This document shows, piece after piece, positions 58,170-64,000 of a DNA stretch of 64,000 nt (within the stretch, counting starts at the first letter, position 1; each line of letters begins with the position of its first letter). Made by a program: the position numbers and the translations under genes. Source of the stretch: BS750m-G69 sp964441235 (GTDB taxonomy: Bacteria; Fidelibacterota; UBA2242). Where the stretch lies: the NCBI GenBank assembly GCA_964441235.1, contig CAYTUQ010000001.1, forward strand, positions 1 to 64,000, written 5' to 3'. A model generated the notes under the pieces. It ran no database searches and had not been told where the DNA came from. It worked only from the letters and a program-made list of their open reading frames with translations.

Positions 58170-58315
58170 GTAGGATATTTTTTCGCTAATTCACGTAGCG
58201 ATTAGCGGGTTCGTACTAATATCAGAATAGGAGTATAATTGAAAAACGCTAAAAACAGCTACATATCTTTCAGAAGTCACGTCTGTGCAGGAAATAGCAC
58301 AGACTTGATGTAATT
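58170..58315. repeat. Diverged ~145-bp intergenic repeat, copy 1 (uninterrupted)
   Basis: Two blocks match the second copy near plsY. Block one (58170-58240) includes ATTAGCGGG and AGTATAATT. Block two (58241-58315) includes TATCTTTCAGAAG and TGTGCAGG. In copy 2 (59211-59280 and 59401-59475) the blocks are separated by exactly 120 bases. The two copies flank the plsY gene and are the same way round. Neither codes for protein. It contains CACAGAC/GTCTGTG arms that may form a hairpin. The rest of the gap up to 58474 is empty. Confidence 0.65.
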
Positions 58316-58474
58316 ATTTAGATGTTTTTATGATTTGGTTTGGAGTATGGTTATTTCGATAAACTGGATCAATGCCAATCATTATTAATAACGATTAAAT
58401 TTATCTGCGTATGGGTAATGCCTAAGGACCCAATCATATCTTTAATAGAGTTTTTATCTTTAAAACTGAATTTA

Positions 58475-59062
58475 TCAACCAGGAACTTCCTTAAAGTCTC
58501 TTTTTGAGATGATAATCACTGCATTTATTACACCGGTTAATATTGATATATAAGCAAGTGAATATACTAATGGAATAGGTTTTCTGAAAAGATATGAAAT
58601 AATGGGTGAAAATATAATAAAGAATATTGGTGTCGTCCCTATTCTATGAATGGAATAAGCTATTAGAGCAGCAGGGATAATACTTATCAGAAATTCAACA
58701 GGAATAAAATAGATAAATATTCCAACGACACAAGAGGCGCCCTTTCCGCCATAAAAATCGTGATAAATTGGGAAGCAGTGGCCAATAATCCCAAAAGAAG
58801 CAGCAAAGATTGTATAGACAGTATCCAGACCCCAGGCCTTAGCGATCACTACAATTAGGAGTGTCTTTAGGCAGTCCAGAAATCCAACTATTACTCCCAG
58901 AAATTTCCCTATATTAGCAAATACATTTAGGGCACCGGCATTTTTGACATCAATATCTCGTATATCTTCGCCGGTTTTCTTTTTTGTAAGAATATAACTA
59001 AAAGAGACGGAACCAACGAAATAGGCTGCAACGGCTAAAACTATAGTTTTACAGATTTCCAT
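58475..59062 (-). CDS. plsY: PlsY-family glycerol-3-phosphate acyltransferase
   Basis: The 195-residue inner-membrane protein has about five helices and the three PlsY motifs: GSVSFSYIL near residues 17-25, NAGALNVFANIGK (motif 2) and GHCFPIYHDFYGGKGA (motif 3). PlsY transfers the acyl group from acyl-phosphate to glycerol 3-phosphate to make lysophosphatidate. Motif 2 differs from the usual N-x-G-A-x-N-x-x-R by having Ala in place of Arg, so it may be a divergent paralogue. AAGGA precedes the ATG. It is flanked by the two intergenic repeat copies. Confidence 0.85.
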   Translation of the reverse strand: MEICKTIVLAVAAYFVGSVSFSYILTKKKTGEDIRDIDVKNAGALNVFANIGKFLGVIVGFLDCLKTLLIVVIAKAWGLDTVYTIFAASFGIIGHCFPIYHDFYGGKGASCVVGIFIYFIPVEFLISIIPAALIAYSIHRIGTTPIFFIIFSPIISYLFRKPIPLVYSLAYISILTGVINAVIIISKRDFKEVPG

Positions 59063-59210
59063 TTTACTGTCCTTATAATTAATGCTTGCCTTTGTTTCAT
59101 TCTTTATCTGATTTTCAAGTTATTTTAACGCAGGTAAATTATTATCATCAAATTGAAATATAATAATTATCTCTATTGTTTTCAATCTATTTTTTAGCAT
59201 CTTTTTACTT

Positions 59211-59475
59211 GTAAAATATTTTTCGCCAATTCATACAGTAATTAGCGGGCTTGCATTGAAATAAGAATAGAAGTATAATTCTTTTTACTTCTGCCAAGAG
59301 CTCACTAATTGCAGGGTCAGAGTTGTCTCTTCATTACTAGTGAGCTCTAAAGGAACTTAAATGCGATACCATCTTGATTGCTACACTCTTTTATACTTTT
59401 GAAAAATGCTGAAAACGGCTATATATCTTTCAGAAGACACGCCTGTGCAGGGAACAGCACGACCTTGACGTAATT
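59211..59475. repeat. Diverged intergenic repeat, copy 2 with a 120-bp insertion
   Basis: Blocks 59211-59280 and 59401-59475 match copy 1 at 58170-58315. Bases 59281-59400 have no counterpart there and include an 11-bp inverted repeat. The insertion boundary is sharp: copy 1 passes straight from AGTATAATT to GAAAAACGCT. No gene is seen anywhere in 59063-59673 apart from these repeats and the remnants listed. Confidence 0.65.
59297..59348. repeat. 11-bp inverted repeat inside the 120-bp insertion
   Basis: AGAGCTCACTA (59297-59307) and TAGTGAGCTCT (59338-59348) are perfect inverted repeats with 30 bases between. They may be the ends of a very small mobile repeat or the stem of a structured RNA. 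Confidence 0.6.
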
Positions 59476-59522
59476 ATCCATATTGAAATATCTCTGTGCC
59501 GCTTTCTGAATAAGCGAACGTA

Positions 59523-59570
59523 GTAGCGAACTGTCAGTTCGCTATGCCGAACAAGACTGTTCGGCGCTAC
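59523..59570. repeat. Nested hairpins (cruciform-type repeat)
   Basis: TAGCGAACTG-T-CAGTTCGCTA (59524-59544) and GCCGAACA-AGAC-TGTTCGGC (59546-59565) are two perfect hairpins in tandem. GTAGC (59523-59527) and GCTAC (59566-59570) can close an outer stem, giving a three-way junction. It resembles REP/BIME-like intergenic elements. Confidence 0.6.
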
Positions 59571-59611
59571 AATTTTTCATAACCAGAAATATTATGTTAG
59601 ATAAGTTTGTC

Positions 59612-59652
59612 TGAATAAAAAATACCCCGGACATCTCTCGAAGCCCGGGGCA
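59612..59652 (-). terminator. Rho-independent terminator
   Basis: On the minus strand CCCCGG (rc of 59645-59650) pairs with CCGGGG (rc of 59625-59630) around a 14-base loop, and TATTTTTTATT follows. It ends transcription running from the thioesterase/C45 genes and lies directly after an orphan T9SS tail. Confidence 0.8.
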
Positions 59653-59673
59653 AATTACACGTTATCTGTTCTA

Positions 59674-59745
59674 CTACTTCAAGAAAGTCATCTTCTTAGT
59701 TTTTTGGAATTTATCAGTTCTAACGCAAGTCTGATGCAATTTTAC
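59674..59745 (-). pseudogene. Orphan C-terminal tail of a T9SS protein
   Basis: Twenty-three codons read VRTDKFQKTKKMTFLK and then TAG. R-T-D-x-x-x-x-T-K-K-M-x-x-x-K is the usual last strand of T9SS type A sorting domains. The rest of the gene is gone, and the 5' side runs into the C45 gene in a different frame. The terminator 22-62 bases further on probably belonged to that lost gene. Confidence 0.6.
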
Positions 59746-59747
59746 TT

Positions 59748-60887
59748 CTAACTTTTACCGAAGCTTTGAACGCCTTTTGAACCATCTTCTTCCTGAGAAG
59801 GAAAATTTTTCCTCCATTCTCTCAATTTTCTTTCAGTCTTACGAAAAATTACTCTTTGTATTTTATCCAATTCTTTCTGGATCATATCAAGTCTATAAGA
59901 GTTGATCATCTTTGAATCTGAACTGTCAGAATAAGCATACGCTTTCAATTCCTGGAACAGTTTATTTAATGGTGAATATCCTATAGAATCCAGAAAGCTC
60001 GGAACTCCAGCAGAGTATGTCCACAAGGGTATTGAAACAGAAACTGCAGGTTCGCCTAATGCACACCAAAAAGTTGTCAACCGTGGGTCTTCGTCCGGTT
60101 TTACACTTTGGAAAACGGCACATGAAACCGTTCTATGCCGATTTACTGTATCTGTAGTTTTAGTAAAATTACCGCTTTTTTGAATAGACGGGAGGTAAAT
60201 ATCACGAGTTACTTCCGAAATTACATAGGAATAATTTAGTCGGGATAAGCCGATTCCTTTCTTGAAAAGATCAAATGCTCTTCGGTATCTCTTTTTTCCG
60301 TAACCTTCTCCACCGTACCCTTTAAAAGCAAAATTTGCACGAATTAAAAATCCTTCCTGACACATTTCCTTATCGGCAGCGTCAAATTTAAAATATTCGT
60401 GATTACCCGTTTCAAAAAACGATGTTCCGCCTTTTGCGTCTATAACACCGAAGTTGCTCGTAACTTTTCTGCCACAAACATTAGTCTCTTTGAGCATATC
60501 CTCGAAATCACTAATGGTTTTACACTTTAACAGCGCCTCTTTCATCATATAGCCTTCGTCATCGTACTGTGCATCTTCACCGGGAGCTGCCATATCGCGT
60601 GATTCAGCATTCATTATCGCAAAGCCGTAATTGTTAACTCCCGCCCAGACCTGTGTGGTATCATCAGCGTTTATTATCCCAATAAACTGGGTTTTTCCCC
60701 AACAGAAATACGCTACTTCATTATCTCTAAAACTTGAATCCCTGTTCTTCCACAACAGAGAGCGACCGTCAGAGGTAACACGAGCTGATGCCAATCCTGT
60801 TGTACACTCTTCTTCAAATGATTGCGAGATAAAAATTTGGCTAAATACAAATAGAATAATAATCTGATATTTACGGTATAATGTCAT
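59748..60887 (-). CDS. C45 / acyl-CoA:6-APA acyltransferase-like Ntn hydrolase
   Basis: I used the ATG at 60887; the longer frame starts inside the thioesterase gene. A signal peptide (IIILFVFSQIFISQS) would be followed by EEECTTGLASARVTSDGRSLLWKNRD. Cys28, after processing, is the expected N-terminal nucleophile of Ntn hydrolases, and CTTG-x-x-S-x-x-x-x-x-D-G-x-x-x-x-x-R-x-x-D is a common C45/cholylglycine-hydrolase-like pattern. Later conserved pieces are GVNNYGFAIMNAES and TSNFGVIDAKGGTSFFETG. The 379-residue exported enzyme would hydrolyse an amide bond of an unknown substrate such as an N-acyl amino acid. Its start overlaps the thioesterase stop by 17 bases. Confidence 0.8.
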   Translation of the reverse strand: MTLYRKYQIIILFVFSQIFISQSFEEECTTGLASARVTSDGRSLLWKNRDSSFRDNEVAYFCWGKTQFIGIINADDTTQVWAGVNNYGFAIMNAESRDMAAPGEDAQYDDEGYMMKEALLKCKTISDFEDMLKETNVCGRKVTSNFGVIDAKGGTSFFETGNHEYFKFDAADKEMCQEGFLIRANFAFKGYGGEGYGKKRYRRAFDLFKKGIGLSRLNYSYVISEVTRDIYLPSIQKSGNFTKTTDTVNRHRTVSCAVFQSVKPDEDPRLTTFWCALGEPAVSVSIPLWTYSAGVPSFLDSIGYSPLNKLFQELKAYAYSDSSDSKMINSYRLDMIQKELDKIQRVIFRKTERKLREWRKNFPSQEEDGSKGVQSFGKS

Positions 60888-61650
60888 TGCGGTTCTCAAT
60901 TTTAATCCAAATAGTTTTAGCACGAACAAGCTCCGTGTTATTTTTTATGTTTTTTAATCTGTGGATAAAAATACAATTACCGATTTCTTTGGTTCTTTCG
61001 CTTTTGGAGATTACTTCATCTCCATAACGACACTCAGAGCGATAACTGATTTCAAGCTCAGCGAGCACATAATCTCTCAGAATTTCATCGGGGACAGTTT
61101 CAGTTATCCAATCGATATAAATGATATAGTTAACGTGCTGATTTTGATCTAGATCGCTAAAACGGACTTTGAATTTTTTCTCTAAAGAACATCTTTTCAA
61201 TTCAGCAAGTCTCTCAAACTTATCGTTAAATATTCTTTCCTCGTTAACTGAAAAGGAGTTTGTTATAAACTCCGGAATATACAGAAGCTTTCTGCTTTTT
61301 ATATCCAATACAGCCCAGGAACTTGTTGCTATGGCAAGAACTTTTTTATTTTTGTCAGTAACCCGAAATTCACGAATGGCAAATTTGCCGTCTAATTTTG
61401 AAGGCCATGTCTCAAAGGAAACGATATCACCTAAATTAGGATATAAATTTATCTTAATGTGAAATCTAGAAATGACCCATGTTATATTATGCGACAGCAT
61501 GCGCTCGATTCCTGTACCACGAGCAAAAGTATGATTACTTGCTGCTTCCATCATGTAGTTACAAAGTGCACGAATTCTGACTCTTCCCCGAACATCAACT
61601 TCAAATGCCGGGATTCGATTCTTCTCACTCCAAATTAGACCTTTTTGCAT
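60871..61650 (-). CDS. Acyl-ACP thioesterase (FAT type)
   Basis: The 259-residue protein is a double-hotdog acyl-ACP thioesterase. Recognised parts are FEVDVRGRVRIRALCNYMMEAASNH at the start, WVISRFHIKINLYPNLGDIVSFETWPS, and the second half FKVRFSDLDQNQHVNYIIYIDWI. The N-x-H-x-x-Y-I pattern (NQHVNYIIY) holds the usual catalytic Asn/His pair. It releases free fatty acids from acyl-ACP in the cytoplasm. Its end overlaps the C45 start, and the NifX-like gene precedes it by 14 bases on the same strand. Confidence 0.88.
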   Translation of the reverse strand: MQKGLIWSEKNRIPAFEVDVRGRVRIRALCNYMMEAASNHTFARGTGIERMLSHNITWVISRFHIKINLYPNLGDIVSFETWPSKLDGKFAIREFRVTDKNKKVLAIATSSWAVLDIKSRKLLYIPEFITNSFSVNEERIFNDKFERLAELKRCSLEKKFKVRFSDLDQNQHVNYIIYIDWITETVPDEILRDYVLAELEISYRSECRYGDEVISKSERTKEIGNCIFIHRLKNIKNNTELVRAKTIWIKIENRNDIIP

Positions 61651-61664
61651 CTCTTATCTTCTAA

Positions 61665-61997
61665 TTAATGATCGCAAATATTGCCGCCCTGCGGCAATTT
61701 GTCTTCTAAATACGCTTTAACAATTTCTTCAGGCGAACAGTTAGGAACTCCTATAGTAACATGAATTCCAAAAGATTCAAATAAGTTCTGAGCACGACTT
61801 CCCATACCGCCGGCAAGCACCAGCGTGACGCCATTTTCTTTTAGCCATTTCGGAAGAGCTCCGGGCTCGTGCCCCGGTGCATTTTCCATTTTTGACGATA
61901 CAATTTTGTTTTCTTCAATCTCATATATTCCAAATTGATCACAATGACCAAAGTGACTGCTGAGTTTCCCGTTTGCCAATGGTATTGCAATTTTCAT
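61665..61997 (-). CDS. NifX/NifB-like dinitrogenase iron-molybdenum-cofactor family protein
   Basis: The 110-residue protein starts at MKIAIPLANGKLSSHFGHCDQF with GGAGG eight bases before the ATG. It has the family pattern S-x-H-F-G-H, HEPGALPKWLKENGVTLVLAGGMGSRA and an ending His (GGNICDH). Outside nitrogen fixation these small proteins are found beside MinD-like ATPases and bind iron-sulfur or molybdenum clusters. A truncated MinD-like gene precedes it here, consistent with that arrangement. The function is not established. Confidence 0.85.
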   Translation of the reverse strand: MKIAIPLANGKLSSHFGHCDQFGIYEIEENKIVSSKMENAPGHEPGALPKWLKENGVTLVLAGGMGSRAQNLFESFGIHVTIGVPNCSPEEIVKAYLEDKLPQGGNICDH

Positions 61998-62064
61998 ATA
62001 CTTTTCCTCCATAAATCTTTAATACTACACTGAATATATCTCTTCAAATCTTTTATGACAATAT

Positions 62065-62619
62065 TTAAAATTGATTCCTATGGGACAGATTGCAAATTTC
62101 CTTTATTGAATCCCAAATTGAAATCAATTGCTCTTTTAATTTCTCATCTTTTGTTTCAAGCCACGTTTGCTTGTTATTTAGCAAAACCATAAACGTTTCA
62201 TTAAACGGGATATTTCCAATAATAGGAATATTCTTCCCCTTTAAATAACCTTCAAACTCCTTTTCAGATGCAACGTTCAATCCTGTTTTATTCATAATAC
62301 ATAACGAGTTTATATTAAATTGGTTTGCCAATCCAAGCAATCTTGAAGAGTCGTGAATTCCAGATACTCCAGCTTCTGACACAGTAACAAGGAAGTCTGC
62401 GCCTGAAAGCGATGAAATCGTCGGACAACCAATCCCGGGAGGACCATCAACAAGAATATAATCAGCACTTGAAGTTCTACTCCCAATTTCTGCTCTTACC
62501 ATTGATCCAATAAGAATACAAATATCTGGTAACCAAACGATGTTCTCGCGATACCAATATAACGTAATTGCAGCAATAGTTGTGAAAATCACCGCAAATA
62601 ACAATATCACAATTGACAT
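62065..62619 (-). pseudogene. MinD-like ATPase lacking its Walker A half
   Basis: Residues ~52-184 match the C-terminal half of MinD-superfamily ATPases that carry a ferredoxin insert: DYILVDGPPGIGCPTISSL (switch and Walker B region), ADFLVTVSEAGVSGIHDSSR, CIMNKTGLN, and IIGNIPFNETF. The P-loop GKGGTGKT-like front and the ferredoxin Cys are missing. In their place stands a hydrophobic MSIVILLFAVIFTTIAAITLY that looks unrelated. There is no good ribosome binding site. It is probably a deletion remnant. Confidence 0.7.
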
Positions 62620-62687
62620 ACTGGTTCTTTATCTCAGATTTATTAAAAAAGAAATAACGTGTTCTAAATTCCTCTTCTCTAAGTTCT

Positions 62688-63221
62688 TCATTTCTCTATA
62701 ACTTCAATAATTTTACCCTCAATAATAGAAGCAATAACCATATAAATTGATAGTAAAATGACATATTTTATACCAAAATAATAGATCATGATGGGCAAGA
62801 GTGTTATCTTTATGGCTCTATTATAAAGAAATACAGCGACCAGGCCGCTTCTCATGCCGCGCTCATGCAAGTCTTTCAAAAAGGGATACCACATATAGAT
62901 TGAGCCATGACTTAATATACCGGCTGTTGCAGCAATAAACCATCCTTTCAGCCCAGATTTTTCGCCCACGTATTTTTTTATCTTATTGAAATTTACAAAA
63001 TAATTAATTATCCCCATAAAAAAGATAATCAGTAAAAATATAGGAACGAGTTGCACCAGTAGCCTTCCGGTTATGATAAGTGATTTTTCAATTTTGTTCG
63101 GGTAAAAAATAAAAATAAGGAAATATAAAAGGGCAACAACACCAAGAAAATAGATATTATACTGTTTCCCCTTTTTACTCTGGTTGTTTTTATTTTCTAC
63201 AAAAATACTTTCTTTTTTCAT
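62688..63221 (-). CDS. Permease half-protein, C-terminal half (DUF318/YraQ type)
   Basis: I start it at the ATG 63221 (MKKESIFVENKNNQSKKG), whose ATG overlaps the TGA of the previous gene (ATGA). The 177-residue protein has four or more membrane helices and family-like SHGSIYMWYPFLKDLHERG and FLYNRAIKITLLPIMIYYFG segments. Together with 63218-63655 it makes one complete permease. The family moves metals or arsenicals in some bacteria, but this substrate is unknown. Confidence 0.75.
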   Translation of the reverse strand: MKKESIFVENKNNQSKKGKQYNIYFLGVVALLYFLIFIFYPNKIEKSLIITGRLLVQLVPIFLLIIFFMGIINYFVNFNKIKKYVGEKSGLKGWFIAATAGILSHGSIYMWYPFLKDLHERGMRSGLVAVFLYNRAIKITLLPIMIYYFGIKYVILLSIYMVIASIIEGKIIEVIEK

Positions 63222-63655
63222 TGTAGTAACATTGATGTTATGACCGTGGCAATTGATACAAAAATAGCAAGAATAAAACTTAAAATATTTCTCGTAATCG
63301 CGAATCTCTTGCTCAGTATCAATGCTTCTGCCGGTAATTGCACAATGCCCACAGTAACCCACGCAACTATAAAAGCTGTAACTGCAAAAAGATTTACATG
63401 ATTCTTTAGTAGTTCACCACCAATAATGTAGCTGCTTATTGGCGTTCCCGCAGATATACTACCTACGAGTGACCCCAGAACTGTGTCCTTAATTAAATTT
63501 CCTGTAAATATTGATGCTATCATCTTTTCTGAGATAAATGTTTCAAATAAACCTAATAGCAAAATAATTCCCAGCAAAACAGGAATTGCTTCTCTAAAAC
63601 CCTTTAGCGCTCTGGTAAATGAAGACAATATGCTTCTATCCTTTTTACAACCCAT
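63218..63655 (-). CDS. Permease half-protein, N-terminal half (DUF318/YraQ type)
   Basis: The 145-residue protein has about four helices, with LLGLFETFISEKMIASIFTGN and GSLVGSISAGTPISSYIIGGEL. The G-S-x-x-x-x-x-x-x-P-I-S-S-Y segment resembles the repeated core of YraQ/ArsP permeases. The stop and the next start overlap (ATGA), so the two halves should be made in equal amounts. It begins 6 bases after the ThrRS-editing-like gene. Confidence 0.75.
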   Translation of the reverse strand: MGCKKDRSILSSFTRALKGFREAIPVLLGIILLLGLFETFISEKMIASIFTGNLIKDTVLGSLVGSISAGTPISSYIIGGELLKNHVNLFAVTAFIVAWVTVGIVQLPAEALILSKRFAITRNILSFILAIFVSIATVITSMLLQ

Positions 63656-63661
63656 ATTTAT

Positions 63662-64000
63662 CTATACTTCTTTAAATAATCTGGCAAACGAACTTCCTGG
63701 AGCTTTGAGATCCAGATCAAGAAAATAACCAAACGGTGTTTGATACACCTGGTAATCTGCATTCTGTAATCTCTTTTCCGAATTATCAAGTAATTGTTTT
63801 GTGATTTCAGGTGATGCCTTCGTTTCAGATAAATGAGCGAATGAATGCAGCAGTATCTTTTTGGTATTATTTTTCCGGGCTGCCCATTTGAGATTTTTTA
63901 TCATTTTTGTTTCGACATAGGATGTATTATCTTCATCTTTTTCTTCTGCATGTATAAAACCAACAAGAACGTTTTCAATGACTTTTTCTTCAGTAACTTC
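63662..64000 (-). CDS. Threonyl-tRNA synthetase editing-domain-like protein, partial at right edge
   Basis: The frame is open from the right edge (VIENVLVGFIHAEEKDEDN) and ends at 63662. It contains IKNLKWAARKNNTKKILLHSFAHLSETKASPEI and ADYQVYQTPFGYFLDLDLKAPGSSFARLFKE. HSFAHLS and TPFGYF match the archaeal-type ThrRS editing domain (D-aminoacyl-tRNA deacylase-like fold). No synthetase domain follows, since the stop comes at once, so it is a free-standing editing-like domain. The usual G-H-P-L ending is APGSSFARLF here. Confidence 0.75.
   Translation of the reverse strand, partial: EVTEEKVIENVLVGFIHAEEKDEDNTSYVETKMIKNLKWAARKNNTKKILLHSFAHLSETKASPEITKQLLDNSEKRLQNADYQVYQTPFGYFLDLDLKAPGSSFARLFKEV

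Noticed and set aside
63222..63362. Cys-rich N-terminal extension on the second half-permease
   Set aside because: The C-x-x-C-like stretch is the shifted reading of the membrane helices of the first half-permease. The ATGA overlap gives a better start.

Overview
The window looks like a low-GC genome segment from the Fibrobacterota-Chlorobiota-Bacteroidota (FCB) superphylum. The evidence is type IX secretion (T9SS)-style C-terminal sorting domains, PorV/PorQ-like barrels, TonB-dependent receptors (TBDRs) with carboxypeptidase-regulatory N-terminal domains, and a serine-palmitoyltransferase-like enzyme with a lipid gene set. The style is closer to Calditrichota/KSB1/Ignavibacteria-like lineages than to classical Bacteroides, but phylum-level placement is inference. 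Nearly everything is on the minus strand; only two certain genes (archaemetzincin and an HhH protein) are on the plus strand. I saw no rRNA, tRNA or CRISPR array.

Layout. (1) 1-2380: SIR2-HerA defence pair; HerA runs off the left edge and SIR2 carries an in-frame stop inside its catalytic motif. (2) 2973-4240: archaemetzincin coupled to an endonuclease III-like protein without the usual catalytic residues. (3) 4523-8825: MacAB-like efflux operon with one adaptor, two permeases and one ATPase. (4) 9079-11935: a PAP2 phosphatase surrounded by gene debris. (5) 12036-48143: a 36-kb glycan-utilization locus, all minus strand. It holds a sialate O-acetylesterase, a DUF4838 protein, two GH29 alpha-L-fucosidases, an FGE-like/sialidase fusion, a transglutaminase-like T9SS protein, two SurA-like lipoproteins, and at its centre two paralogous triads of TBDR + PorV-like barrel + ~1,200-residue T9SS cargo. 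No SusD was recognised. (6) 48583-55035: DruA-like and radical-SAM remnants, a phasin-like protein, a GT2 gene with an internal stop, an alpha-oxoamine synthase, a lipoprotein, a GNAT-like acyltransferase and a GtrA protein. (7) 55211-61650: tandem patatin lipases, a TetR regulator with nearby palindromes, PlsY, a C45-type Ntn hydrolase and an acyl-ACP thioesterase. (8) 61665-64000: a NifX-like protein, a truncated MinD-like ATPase, two half-permeases and a ThrRS editing-domain protein running off the right edge.

How the genes may work together. The central locus reads as a surface and periplasmic machine for fucosylated, possibly sialylated or acetylated, glycans. Secreted hydrolases trim the polymer and TBDRs import the products. 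The giant T9SS cargo encoded with each TBDR may replace SusD as the surface partner, and each module has its own PorV-like protein. The SurA-like lipoproteins may help fold the outer-membrane barrels. This twin SusD-less module is my main candidate for an undescribed system.

Gene decay is frequent. At least ten broken or truncated genes are visible, and the two single-stop interruptions (SIR2 and GT2) use different stop codons.
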